DNA of 43,071 nt from positions 1 to 43,071 of the forward strand of contig JAWUVP010000004.1 in the NCBI GenBank assembly GCA_034112285.1, read 5' to 3'. The notes beneath the pieces were generated by a model. It was given only the letters and a program-made list of their open reading frames with translations, was not told where the DNA came from and ran no database searches. The translations under genes and the position numbers were made by a program. This document shows, one piece after another, positions 34,443 through 43,004 of this stretch (position 1 is its first letter; every line of letters begins with the position of its first letter). Origin of the DNA: JAWUVP01 sp034112285 (lineage in GTDB: Bacteria > Pseudomonadota > Gammaproteobacteria > JABDGN01).

Positions 34443-35612
34443 CTAATCTTGACGTAACTTAGCCGAGGTTGCCATGGGCGTAGGATATTTCAACACCACC
34501 CAATACGACGACACGACAAAGGTAATAATCGTACAGGCTTGAATTAAAAATGACGTTTTATCACTGATCATAGAGTTATGCCCAGCTAAATACGCCACCA
34601 ACAATGAAAACTCACTCGCTTGCCCTAAGCGCACGCCCACTTCCCAGGAGACTTTTTTGGTTTCACCTTCGCGCACTAATAATAAACGGTAAATTAAGGG
34701 TTTCAAAAACAACGCACCGGCAGCTAAAATTATCGCCGGAATAATCACCACGGTAATATAGGCAGGGTTAAAAAAGGCGCCGACGGAGAAAAAGAATGCC
34801 ACTAAAAACAAATCGCGCAACGGCTTTAACGTTTCAGCAATGTACTGGGCAATAGGATGCTCAGCCAAGGCAACCCCGGCAATAAACGCCCCCACTTCAC
34901 CAGAAAGATGCACCAAATGCGATATTTGCACTAACAACATGCACCAGCCAATAGAGAGCACCCAAATATATTCTTGCATGGTGTCAAATTTAGCCAGTAA
35001 TTTTAGCAACACATGTCGAACGAATAAACTTGAAAAATAAAACATCAATGGTAAAGCCACAATGGTAATCGCTAATTCTTTCCAATTAAATTGCTCGCTG
35101 CCACCCGCTTTTAAAAACAACAACACCATAATCGCCAACACATCTTGCAACAGTAAAATACTGATCATCACTTCGCCGGTGTGTTTGTGATGCAAAATAG
35201 TGGTGGGCAATAATTTCAAACCGATAATGGTGCTTGAAAACATCATCGCCCCGCCTAATACTAAGCTTTCAACTTGCGTATATTTAAACGCCAGCCCCAC
35301 ACCATAACCAATCACCGCAAACACAATGGAACTCACCGCTGTTAACAACACGGTTTTTCGCAGCAGCATAATTAAATTTTTAGGCTGTAAATGCAAGCCC
35401 AATAAGAAGAGTAAGAAAATAATACCAATGTCGCCGACTTCTGAAATCAAGTGCACATTAGAAATGATTTTTAAGCCCCATGGCCCCAGCGCCGCGCCTA
35501 AAATCATGTAACCCACCAGCAAAGATTGGCGCGTCATCATGGCAAACGTGCCCAAAATGGCCGCCCCAAAGAAAATGACGAAGATAATATATAAGGTTGA
35601 ATCGTGTCCCAT
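34443..35612 (-). CDS. Kef/CPA2-type cation:proton antiporter
   Basis: This 389-residue membrane protein has about 12-13 helices of the sodium/hydrogen exchanger fold (CPA2). Seen are FLLFLLGLHLQPKN, SSTIIGLKLLP, the ion-site LLQDVLAIMVLLF and VGAFIAGVALAEHPIAQ, then FFFSVGAFFNP and LGQASEFSLLVAYLAG. It lacks the cytoplasmic NAD-binding (TrkA-N) domain of KefB/KefC, as do shorter family members. It should exchange K+ or Na+ for protons across the inner membrane. It is monocistronic, divergent from the POT transporter. Confidence 0.9.
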   Translation of the reverse strand: MGHDSTLYIIFVIFFGAAILGTFAMMTRQSLLVGYMILGAALGPWGLKIISNVHLISEVGDIGIIFLLFLLGLHLQPKNLIMLLRKTVLLTAVSSIVFAVIGYGVGLAFKYTQVESLVLGGAMMFSSTIIGLKLLPTTILHHKHTGEVMISILLLQDVLAIMVLLFLKAGGSEQFNWKELAITIVALPLMFYFSSLFVRHVLLKLLAKFDTMQEYIWVLSIGWCMLLVQISHLVHLSGEVGAFIAGVALAEHPIAQYIAETLKPLRDLFLVAFFFSVGAFFNPAYITVVIIPAIILAAGALFLKPLIYRLLLVREGETKKVSWEVGVRLGQASEFSLLVAYLAGHNSMISDKTSFLIQACTIITFVVSSYWVVLKYPTPMATSAKLRQD

Positions 35613-35674
35613 AAATCTACTCTGACTGAAATTTCGCCCAGTATACGCAAAATATCGAGATTATTAAAGGCCAT

Positions 35675-35702
35675 TTGACAAGGGAGGTCGATTACGTAAA
35701 AT
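35675..35702 (+). promoter_or_regulatory. Sigma-70 promoter of the POT transporter
   Basis: TTGACA (35675-35680), a 16-base spacer and TAAAAT (35697-35702). Transcription would start near 35709, 22 bases before the ATG at 35731. It has a normal -35 and no PmrA-type box, in contrast to the T6SS promoters. Confidence 0.7.
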
Positions 35703-35730
35703 GCGAATTAAGCATTAATTGGTATGTCAC

Positions 35731-37173
35731 ATGCAATTTCAGCGCCAACCTAAGCAACTTTACTTGCTCTTCTTTACTGAATTGTGGGAGCGTTTTGGCT
35801 ATATGTGTTTGCAAACCGTGTTTGTGCTGTACCTAAGCCATGCCTTTCATTTTTCCGATAACAGCAGTTACCTTCTTTTGGGCGCTTTTGGGGCTTTTCA
35901 GTGGCTCACCCCCATGCCGGGTGGTTATTTGGCCGATAAATTTTTAGGGTTCCAGCGCGCAATTATTATCGGTGGCGTTATTTTAGCCCTTGGCTACCTT
36001 GCCTGTGCAATGCCTAGCCAGGCCTGGTTTCTGGTAGGGCTGAGCATATTAGTGCTCGGTAACGGCTTATTTAAACCCAATGTTTCTAGTATTGTTGGCA
36101 CACTTTATGAGCCCGCCGACCCACGACGCGATAGCGGCTTTACCCTTTTTTATATGGGCATCAATCTTGGCACCTTAATTCCCCCGCTGTTCTTGGGCAG
36201 CTTGGTGGCACATTGGGGCTGGAGCTGGGGCTTTATTATTGCTGCGCTAGGCATGGTCATCAGCTTAGCAACCTTCATGCTGGGCAAAAAATCCTTAGGT
36301 CAACGCGGCCGTTTACCCGCTGATAGCATACTTAACACCCTGCGCGGACGCCGCCAATTTAACCGTGTTTTTATTGTGGGCATTTTAGTTATTGGCGCCT
36401 TATGCTTTTTTGCCTTAGAGGTTCCCAAGCAGCTAAACTACATTATGCTGGTAGCCACTGTATTTATAGCTTTTTATATGGTTAAAGTAACGTGGGCGCT
36501 GGAACAAAAACAGCGCAACAACATGCTGGTTTGCATCACACTCACCTTAATTTCCATTGGCTTTTGGGCCATTTATATGCAGTGTTTTTCTTCTTTTATG
36601 CTATTTGCCGACCGCAACGTTAACCTGCATTTATTTGGCTTTCACATCACCGCCGAATTTACCCAAACCTATAACTCTTTTTTTATTATTGCTCTATCGC
36701 CACTGCTCAGCTTCATGTGGCCTTGGCTAGCGCGCAAAAAACTCAACCCATCCTACCCCACTAAATTTGCCTTTGGCACCTTGTTTATGTCCCTAGGCTT
36801 GCTGCAATTAGCTTTTTGTGTCAAAAATTTCAGCCCGAGTGGTCTAACCAGTAATTATTGGCTAGTGTTAAGCTACTGCTTGCAAACCATCGGTGAATTA
36901 GTGCTCTCGCCCGTCGGCTTAGCCATGATCACCGCTTTAAGCCCTCCCAAATACGTGGGCATGATGATGGGTGTTTGGTTCTTGGGCATTGCCGCCGCCA
37001 ACGCCATGGGCGGCATGCTAGCCACCATTAGCGACGTGCCAGCTCATAGCAGTTTATTCCAATCACAAGCCATTTATGCCCACGCCTTTTTTGACTATGG
37101 CTGGATAGCCCTTGGCGTAACCGCTGTGGCGTTTTTGCTGATTTCACCGTTGAAAAAAAGAGTAACGCAGTAA
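35731..37173 (+). CDS. POT-family proton-dependent oligopeptide transporter
   Basis: This 480-residue major-facilitator protein belongs to the POT/PTR (DtpA-like) family, which imports di- and tripeptides with protons. The ExxER-type motif TELWERFGYMCLQ is near residue 18, then GGYLADKFLGFQRAIIIGG, NGLFKPNVSSIVGTLYEP (family signature), GFTLFYMGINLGTLIPP and the C-terminal SYCLQTIGELVLSPVGLAMITALSPPKYVGMMMGVWFL. About 14 helices are expected. I take the ATG at 35731 over a TTG at 35719. It has its own promoter and terminator and no link to the T6SS. Confidence 0.92.
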   Translation: MQFQRQPKQLYLLFFTELWERFGYMCLQTVFVLYLSHAFHFSDNSSYLLLGAFGAFQWLTPMPGGYLADKFLGFQRAIIIGGVILALGYLACAMPSQAWFLVGLSILVLGNGLFKPNVSSIVGTLYEPADPRRDSGFTLFYMGINLGTLIPPLFLGSLVAHWGWSWGFIIAALGMVISLATFMLGKKSLGQRGRLPADSILNTLRGRRQFNRVFIVGILVIGALCFFALEVPKQLNYIMLVATVFIAFYMVKVTWALEQKQRNNMLVCITLTLISIGFWAIYMQCFSSFMLFADRNVNLHLFGFHITAEFTQTYNSFFIIALSPLLSFMWPWLARKKLNPSYPTKFAFGTLFMSLGLLQLAFCVKNFSPSGLTSNYWLVLSYCLQTIGELVLSPVGLAMITALSPPKYVGMMMGVWFLGIAAANAMGGMLATISDVPAHSSLFQSQAIYAHAFFDYGWIALGVTAVAFLLISPLKKRVTQ

Positions 37174-37244
37174 TAGACTGAAAAGAAAACCAAGGCAAAC
37201 GCGCCTTAAAAGAATATACGCAATACAACTAAAAAATTTCAAAA

Positions 37245-37268
37245 TCCGTCGTAGCGACGGACTTTTTT
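37245..37268 (+). terminator. Intrinsic terminator of the POT transporter
   Basis: TCCGTCG pairs with CGACGGA (7 bp, 3-base loop), followed by CTTTTTTT. It separates the transporter from the PmrA-type promoter at 37323. Confidence 0.85.
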
Positions 37269-37322
37269 TCAAACGAACAAATAGCGCCTACGCCCTGAAA
37301 AGAAAACTTTTTTTCTGGTTAT

Positions 37323-37355
37323 CTTAAGATTACTTTAAGCTTCGCGCGGTATTAT
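37323..37355 (+). promoter_or_regulatory. PmrA-box-like promoter of the 137-residue protein
   Basis: CTTAAG-ATTAC-TTTAAG (37323-37339), then 10 bases, then TATTAT (37350-37355). It lies about 9 kb beyond the vgrG promoter, outside the T6SS genes proper. Confidence 0.8.
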
Positions 37356-37381
37356 GGCGTGTAAATAACTTATAGTCCCTT

Positions 37382-37795
37382 ATGCGCTTAAAAAACACCA
37401 CAATAGCGATGGTATCCGTACTCATCGCCCTCTCTATTCTCTGCTTGTTGGCATGGCGCTACACGCACCAGAAGCAAAACTTACGTATAAAAAACATGGC
37501 CCATAATGGCTATGAAATCAGTTATTTCACCACAGCAGAAGGCCAACTATTGCAGGCCAGCAGCTACCTTGGGCAACAGCAAACCACCGTGGTGGAGGTT
37601 GAAAGCACGGCTATTTGGGAAAACACGAAATACGACGTTGCCATTGGCAACCATAAATTAGGCCAGGCTTACTGCAAAGCCACCATTGTGCAACCCGCTT
37701 TTGGCAAACAGGCTAAATTTACTCAGCATCAAGGTCATTGTCACACCTACCAGACGCCAGATGGTGAGTTAAGTCTAGTGGTAAGCGATACTTAA
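37382..37795 (+). CDS. Unknown small protein with N-terminal membrane anchor, coregulated with the T6SS
   Basis: I do not recognise this 137-residue protein. Residues 1-6 are basic and 8-26 form one membrane helix (TIAMVSVLIALSILCLLAW) without a clear cleavage or lipid site, so it is probably an inner-membrane protein with a ~110-residue periplasmic domain. That domain looks beta-rich and has two Cys (AYCKAT and GHCHTY) that could form a disulphide. Its promoter has the same PmrA-box arrangement as the T6SS operons. It may be an immunity protein, an envelope-stress protein or another member of the PmrA-type regulon; nothing decides among these. Confidence 0.55.
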   Translation: MRLKNTTIAMVSVLIALSILCLLAWRYTHQKQNLRIKNMAHNGYEISYFTTAEGQLLQASSYLGQQQTTVVEVESTAIWENTKYDVAIGNHKLGQAYCKATIVQPAFGKQAKFTQHQGHCHTYQTPDGELSLVVSDT

Positions 37796-37819
37796 ACCTA
37801 AATTCGGTAGTTAAAGGGT

Positions 37820-37850
37820 AGGTGATGCGCTTCTTGCAAGCACATCACCT
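37820..37850. terminator. Hairpin between convergent genes
   Basis: AGGTGATG pairs with CATCACCT (8 bp), with an inner GCTT/AAGC stem. It lies between the convergent 137-residue gene and ppa. U-runs are weak on both sides, so termination is likely but not certain. Confidence 0.5.
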
Positions 37851-37862
37851 CAGGCAACAGCC

Positions 37863-38396
37863 TTACGTTGCTTGCGCTAAACGCTCGGCACTGGCCATAA
37901 TTTCCGCTTTAGCGGCTTCTACATCGGCCCAACCTTCTACTTTAACCCATTTTTCAGGCTCTAAATCTTTGTAATGCTCAAAGAAATGTTCAATAGATTT
38001 GATTAAGCTCGGGCTTAAATCTAAATAACTTTGCACATTGTCATAATCTTTGCAAAGCTTGCTGACGGGTACCGCTAATAATTTGGCATCAGCACCGGCT
38101 TCATCGGTCATTTTCAGCACGCCTACAGGACGGCAGCGAATAACAGAGCCCGCAATAAGCGGTAAAGGCGCAACCACTAACACATCAACCGGATCACCAT
38201 CTTCTGACAAGGTTTGTGGCACGTAACCATAGTTTGCTGGGTAAAACATGGCGGTTGTCATGAAGCGGTCTACAAATACAGCACCGGTATCTTTGTCAAC
38301 TTCATATTTTACAGGTGGGCTATTGGCGGGTATTTCAATGACCACGTTAATATCGTTTGGTAAATCTTTACCTGCGGGGACGTTTTTTAAGCTCAT
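37863..38396 (-). CDS. ppa: Inorganic pyrophosphatase
   Basis: This 177-residue family I pyrophosphatase hydrolyses pyrophosphate to phosphate in the cytoplasm, using Mg2+. The active-site signature DGDPVDV is seen, with the flanking YPANYGYVPQTL and the phosphate-binding VEGWADVEAAK end. Length matches E. coli Ppa (about 176). AAGGAAA precedes the ATG. It lies 34 bases downstream of trhO on the same strand, so the two may form an operon. Confidence 0.97.
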   Translation of the reverse strand: MSLKNVPAGKDLPNDINVVIEIPANSPPVKYEVDKDTGAVFVDRFMTTAMFYPANYGYVPQTLSEDGDPVDVLVVAPLPLIAGSVIRCRPVGVLKMTDEAGADAKLLAVPVSKLCKDYDNVQSYLDLSPSLIKSIEHFFEHYKDLEPEKWVKVEGWADVEAAKAEIMASAERLAQAT

Positions 38397-38430
38397 AGTT
38401 TAGGTTTCCTTTTGATTTAATAGGTTTAAA

Positions 38431-39267
38431 TTAAGCTGCGGCAGAACCAGGCATGCAATGAATACACTGATCGCCACGTTTATACTGGGTTTTCAATTGT
38501 TCAGCTTGGGTCACAAATTCTTGGCATTGCTCACATTGGGTTAAGCCGGTTTCTTCGCAATCAGGCGTAATGGCGGTGCGAAAATCAAACACAAAACAAC
38601 TGCCTTTATAATGTTCCCCACCAATTTCTTGAAAATACTTAATAATGCCGCCTTGTAGCTGATAAACATCTTTAAAGCCTTTTTCTTGCAATAATAAAGC
38701 GGAGGCTTTTTCACAGCGAATCCCCCCAGTGCAAAACATCACTAACGGCTTTTGCTTGTCGGCGGCACTCACTTTGTCGGCAGCGCCAGCAAAATCACGG
38801 AAGCTGTGGATATTCCAATCAACCGCTTTTTCGAAAGTACCCAGCTCAATTTCATAGTCATTGCGGGTATCAAGCAAAGTAAAATCACGCTCTTCATCTA
38901 ACCACTGCTTCAACTCTTGTGCTGAAATTTCTGGCCCAGTGTAGCATACGGGTTTCACGTTGCTAGAGCCCATAGGCACAATTTCTGCTTTGACTTTCAC
39001 ACGAAAGCGTTCAAACGGAATAGCTGCTGATTCGGTGTCTTTAAACTCCAAATCGGCAAATTCAGGAAGGCTAATGAGGTATATTCTGGCCTGCTCAATG
39101 GCCGCAGGTTCGCCTGCCAGCATCAAATTAATGCCTTCCGGTGCCAAAAGAATAGTTCCCATGACATTCATATCAGCAAAAGCTGTATAAAATTGTTCCT
39201 GCCATTGCTCACAATCGTGCAAATTGACAAATTTATAAGCAGCTATGTTAATAATTCGTTGATTCAT
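38431..39267 (-). CDS. trhO: tRNA uridine-34 hydroxylase TrhO (YceA, rhodanese family)
   Basis: This 278-residue protein catalyses oxygen-dependent hydroxylation of U34 in some tRNAs, a step toward 5-methoxy/carboxymethoxyuridine. An N-terminal acylphosphatase-like part (NLHDCEQWQEQFYTAF, GTILLAPEGINLMLAG) is followed by a rhodanese domain with LLDTRNDYEIELGTF and the catalytic loop MFCTGGIRCEKASALLL. A Cys-rich tail (CEETGLTQCEQCQEF, CIHCMPG) follows. It is somewhat shorter than E. coli YceA. It is divergent from the XRE/S24 regulator. Confidence 0.95.
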   Translation of the reverse strand: MNQRIINIAAYKFVNLHDCEQWQEQFYTAFADMNVMGTILLAPEGINLMLAGEPAAIEQARIYLISLPEFADLEFKDTESAAIPFERFRVKVKAEIVPMGSSNVKPVCYTGPEISAQELKQWLDEERDFTLLDTRNDYEIELGTFEKAVDWNIHSFRDFAGAADKVSAADKQKPLVMFCTGGIRCEKASALLLQEKGFKDVYQLQGGIIKYFQEIGGEHYKGSCFVFDFRTAITPDCEETGLTQCEQCQEFVTQAEQLKTQYKRGDQCIHCMPGSAAA

Positions 39268-39327
39268 TTGCTTTTCTCTGTTTTTTCGCGGGGTCCTATT
39301 ATATACTAGTTCTTAAATAAATATCAC

Positions 39328-39340
39328 AACAATAATTGTT
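39328..39340. promoter_or_regulatory. Palindrome upstream of the XRE/S24 gene, possible operator
   Basis: AACAATAATTGTT is a perfect palindrome around A39334 in the divergent trhO / regulator gap, 19 bases before the regulator ATG. Autoregulation by the XRE protein is plausible. A TATAAT-like -10 for trhO lies at 39303-39298 on the minus strand. Confidence 0.4.
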
Positions 39341-39358
39341 CTTTGAGGTAAGGGTGGC

Positions 39359-40003
39359 ATGACATTAAGTGTACGGTTAAAACAAGCTCGCATTAAGAAA
39401 AAACTAACACAAGAAGAGTTGGCCGACATCGTTGGTATTAAGCAACAAGCCGTGCAGCGAATTGAAGCCGGCAAAGTGAAAAGCACTAGCTATGTTGTGC
39501 AACTTGCCCATGCTCTAGATGTTACCCCCGAATGGTTAGTCTTGGGCGAAACGGCACCAGAGGCTACCAGCCCTCAAGATGCCAACCCGACCACCTTCAC
39601 CGCGCAAATTCCTTTATTACAATGGCACAATATAGACGCGCTAGGCAATTTGCCACTAGATGCTAACCACCCGAGTTTTATAGCCCTCTTAGCGGGCAAC
39701 GCCAATCATTGTTTTGCGCTACAAATTAAAGATAATTCAATGTTTGCCACAGAAGCCGGCCAACCCAGCTTTTTGAAAGACGACTACATTATTCTGGACA
39801 CTCAAGCCACGGCCGCATCAGGACAATATATAGTGGCTAAACTCGTTGACTCTAGCCAGCTCACCTTTCGCAAATTAATCACTGATTCCAACGGGCAGCA
39901 AATGCTGCAAGCACTCAATAGCCAATACAACAGCATCCCCATGACGGCAAATACTAAATTGTGTGGCGTATTAACCTTGCGTTATAGTAATTTTTTAGGC
40001 TAA
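39359..40003 (+). CDS. XRE-family regulator with S24 (LexA-like) domain
   Basis: This 214-residue repressor-like protein has a helix-turn-helix at about 5-60 (RLKQARIKKKLTQEELADIVGIKQQAVQRIEAGKVKS). A C-terminal S24 peptidase-like domain carries the Ser in DNSMFATEAGQPSFLKDDYIILD. The segment that normally has the catalytic Lys reads LTFRKLI, with Arg at the usual Lys position and Lys one residue on, so self-cleavage may be weak or absent. Such proteins can respond to DNA damage or act as stable phage-type repressors. GAGGTAAGGG precedes the ATG. It is followed by lnt after 13 bases, but no phage genes are nearby. Confidence 0.8.
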   Translation: MTLSVRLKQARIKKKLTQEELADIVGIKQQAVQRIEAGKVKSTSYVVQLAHALDVTPEWLVLGETAPEATSPQDANPTTFTAQIPLLQWHNIDALGNLPLDANHPSFIALLAGNANHCFALQIKDNSMFATEAGQPSFLKDDYIILDTQATAASGQYIVAKLVDSSQLTFRKLITDSNGQQMLQALNSQYNSIPMTANTKLCGVLTLRYSNFLG

Positions 40004-40016
40004 ACTCTTAGGCCTC

Positions 40017-41531
40017 ATGAAAACACTGCGCACCAACACTTATTTACAGCAATCTCATATTCTGTTCGATTTACTCGCTCTAGTCGCCGGCGCCCTACTG
40101 CCTTTGGCGTTTGCGCCCGTCAATTGGTTTTGGCTCGCTTTTGTTAGCACCTTCGCCTTCCTGGTAAGTTTAAGTGACTGCCAGGTTAAACGCGCGGTTT
40201 GGCGCGGCGGGCTGTTTGGCTTTGGCTTTTTTATTGTGGGTACTTCGTGGGTTTTTGTGAGCATTCACACCTTTGGCAATACCTCTATTATCCTCGCCAG
40301 CATTATTACCTTCGGGTTTACTAGCCTGCTCGGCTCATGTTACGCCCTATTGGCCGGCGTTTATGTCGCCCTGCAAAGAAAGCAGCACTGGATTAGCCCT
40401 ATTTTATTATTCCCCTGCGTTTGGACCTTGCAAGAAGTCTTTCGCTCATGGTTTTTGACCGGCTTTCCTTGGCTGCTATTAGGCAATAGTCAACTACACA
40501 CTTATTTGGCTGGCTATGCGCCATTAATGAGTGTTTATGGCGTATCATTTTTAACCTGCCTTATAGCGGGCTTAGCCTACCAAGCCTTTAAAGGCGGACG
40601 TACCCGCTTCATTTGCGGCGCGATCATTATCGCCATTTTTGGCCTAGGCTTTGGCCTTGGTAAAATACAATGGAGCAAGCCCAATACGCCCGCCATACAC
40701 GCCAGCTTAATTCAAGGCAACATAGCCCAAGGCATGAAGTGGAATCCCGCATACCTAGATAACATTTTGCAACGCTATGCGCATTTATCACAAAATGAAT
40801 GGGGCCGTCAGCTAATTGTTTGGCCTGAAGGCGCGGTTCCAGATTTATTAAACAATCAGCTGGCTTTTTTTCAACATATGAAACATATGGCCAATCATTA
40901 TCACAGCGCACTGATTACAGGCGTGCCACTGGCTAATCCAAAAACGCAGCAGTTTTATAATGGCGCAGTTAGCTTGGGTGATGCCAAAGGAACTTATCTT
41001 AAACGCCATTTAGTGCCCTTTGGTGAATATCTGCCTTTAGAAAACATGCTGCGTGGCTTAATTAACTTTTTTAACTTACCCATGTCCGATTTTTCGGCCG
41101 GCCCTGACACACAAACTTTAATTAAAGTTGATAACGTCAACATTGGCACGTATTTGTGTTATGAAATTGCCTACCTTAATTTAGTGCTTGGCGAGCAGCC
41201 CCAAGCGCAATTATTATTAAACATCAGCGATGATAGTTGGTTTGGTGATTCATGGGCCGCTGCACAACAGTTACAAATGGCCCAAATGCGCTCACTAGAA
41301 ACCGCGCGTGATCAGCTAGTGGTGGGCAATAGCGGCTACACCGCCGTCATAAACTCACATGGCCGAGTCGTTAGTATTGCCCCACGCGATAAAGCCTATG
41401 TTTTACGTGGCAGTGTGCATGGCCGCACTGGCAGCACGCCTTTAGTGAGCATCGGCTGGCCTATAGAGTTGTTAATACTACTGGCTTTATTTGGCCTTTG
41501 TATTTTGCTCACTCACAAACGGAAAAAATAA
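40017..41531 (+). CDS. lnt: Apolipoprotein N-acyltransferase
   Basis: This 504-residue inner-membrane enzyme adds the third acyl chain to the N-terminal Cys of lipoproteins, including TssJ. About six N-terminal helices are followed by a periplasmic nitrilase-type domain with the Glu in WPEGAVPD, the Lys region LKRHLVPFGEYLPLE and the nucleophile in NIGTYLCYEIAY; a C-terminal helix (LLILLALFGLCILL) closes it. Length matches E. coli Lnt (512). It is probably co-transcribed with the XRE gene and its 3' end overlaps that of the convergent kinase gene by 45 bases. Confidence 0.96.
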   Translation: MKTLRTNTYLQQSHILFDLLALVAGALLPLAFAPVNWFWLAFVSTFAFLVSLSDCQVKRAVWRGGLFGFGFFIVGTSWVFVSIHTFGNTSIILASIITFGFTSLLGSCYALLAGVYVALQRKQHWISPILLFPCVWTLQEVFRSWFLTGFPWLLLGNSQLHTYLAGYAPLMSVYGVSFLTCLIAGLAYQAFKGGRTRFICGAIIIAIFGLGFGLGKIQWSKPNTPAIHASLIQGNIAQGMKWNPAYLDNILQRYAHLSQNEWGRQLIVWPEGAVPDLLNNQLAFFQHMKHMANHYHSALITGVPLANPKTQQFYNGAVSLGDAKGTYLKRHLVPFGEYLPLENMLRGLINFFNLPMSDFSAGPDTQTLIKVDNVNIGTYLCYEIAYLNLVLGEQPQAQLLLNISDDSWFGDSWAAAQQLQMAQMRSLETARDQLVVGNSGYTAVINSHGRVVSIAPRDKAYVLRGSVHGRTGSTPLVSIGWPIELLILLALFGLCILLTHKRKK

Positions 41532-42833
41532 CCTAAATTCCGTGTGATTGCCGAATGTAGATTGGCAGCTAATCCGCCCTTTATAACTGCGCATCACCGC
41601 TTGGCAAAAATTCAAACCCAAACCAATGCCACGCTCAGAAGCGGAATAATGATGAGAAAATATTTTCCGCAAGTTTTTGGGTGCAATCCCAGGCCCCGTA
41701 TCACGCACCACCAACACCGAAGCATTTTTAGTTTGTTCAAGAAAGATAGTCACCTCACCTTTACCTACGTGAGCAATATGCTGCAAAGCATTGCGCAATA
41801 AATTAAATAACACGTGAACCGTTAAATTAACATTGCCCATAAAATAAAAACTTTTAGTATTAGCTTGCCAATGCACCCGTGCTTGTTCAGTGTGTGCAAA
41901 AGGATAACGCGCCAACGCGGCTTGCACCACCGTATTCATATCACACCTTACATATTGCTCGCTATCTAGCTGGGTGGTGCGATTAATTTTTACCAACAAC
42001 ATATCAATCACGTTAAACGCTGCATTCGTTTCGGCTTGAATGTCACGCGTAGTGCGCTGTAGCAAAGCTAATTGAGAAGCCTGCAAGTGAAATTTAGACC
42101 CATCGCTCGCTTGTGCATGTTGGTAGCCTTGCAAAATTTCAGGCAAACACTTTTCTAAACCCTGCATGTATAATTTAATGGTGCTCAGCGGTGTACGTAA
42201 TTCATGCGCAATAAAGCCACCCGATTGCACCGCGTTTAATTGCTCATGTAAACGCTTTTGCTCTCTGTTGCGATTTAAATAACGTGAAAAAAACATCCCG
42301 GTAAATATCAACCATAACATGGTGTTAAAGGTGGCATAACATGTGCACAAGCTCATCGCCAAAGAAATGCTCGCATGATTCTTCAACAGCAGTGCAAACG
42401 CTAGTGCCGCCAACATCATCGCCACAAACAAATGCCAATCGGTAACCAACAGTAAAATAAACACCACTAAAACCAAATTGCTCAAGTGGTTTTGCATGTC
42501 GGGTTGTTGAAACATGTATAGAAAATTTGACAACGGCAAAACAAAAAACACGCAGGCATAAAAAAACAACGCATAAAAAGGCTGTAACGCTTCTGGCCAA
42601 CGTGGCTTAAAAAGGAGTAACCCAGCCAATAGCACGCAAGTAAAATGCCGGGCCAAATCCTGGGCATCAAGATGATGCTGGTAATAATATTCCACCCCCA
42701 ACATTAAGCCAAAGGTTGAAATCAAATAAATACCAAAAGCCGTCCCTGGCGCACCACACTGCTGATAGGTTTCCTCTAAATAGTAATTGAAATTTTGCCA
42801 CCCCTGCTGCGTGGCGCTTAAGACTTTGAGCAT
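41487..42833 (-). CDS. Sensor histidine kinase, CqsS/LqsS-like
   Basis: This 448-residue kinase has about six N-terminal membrane helices (to about residue 180), a dimerisation/His box HELRTPLSTIKLYMQ and an ATPase domain with LFNLLRNALQHI (N box), RDTGPGIAP (G1) and ERGIGLGLNFCQAV (G2). The end, with FGNHTEFRLFFP, is characteristic of the CqsS group (Vibrio CAI-1 sensor) and its Legionella homologue LqsS. It has no receiver domain, like LqsS. It may sense an alpha-hydroxyketone signal; this is inference, and no synthase or LqsR-type regulator is in the window. I choose the ATG at 42833 over a TTG at 42863. Confidence 0.8.
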   Translation of the reverse strand: MLKVLSATQQGWQNFNYYLEETYQQCGAPGTAFGIYLISTFGLMLGVEYYYQHHLDAQDLARHFTCVLLAGLLLFKPRWPEALQPFYALFFYACVFFVLPLSNFLYMFQQPDMQNHLSNLVLVVFILLLVTDWHLFVAMMLAALAFALLLKNHASISLAMSLCTCYATFNTMLWLIFTGMFFSRYLNRNREQKRLHEQLNAVQSGGFIAHELRTPLSTIKLYMQGLEKCLPEILQGYQHAQASDGSKFHLQASQLALLQRTTRDIQAETNAAFNVIDMLLVKINRTTQLDSEQYVRCDMNTVVQAALARYPFAHTEQARVHWQANTKSFYFMGNVNLTVHVLFNLLRNALQHIAHVGKGEVTIFLEQTKNASVLVVRDTGPGIAPKNLRKIFSHHYSASERGIGLGLNFCQAVMRSYKGRISCQSTFGNHTEFRLFFPFVSEQNTKAK

Positions 42834-43004
42834 CGTTACATCCAATAAAATTGTGTGGCGCAAGTATAACCCCCTTTAAGCTTTATTAATAATGCATGTT
42901 TAAATTAATGCAACATAATACCAGCTCACTCCAAAATAAAAAAATCAAAATAGCAAAAAGCAACGCTTTTTCTCCTTCTCCCCCCACCCAAAATAGGCGT
43001 TACA

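Noticed and set aside
42864..42960. PmrA-type box upstream of the sensor kinase
   Set aside because: Several TTAA blocks occur, but the spacing is 10 rather than 11 bases between half-sites and no -10 fits.
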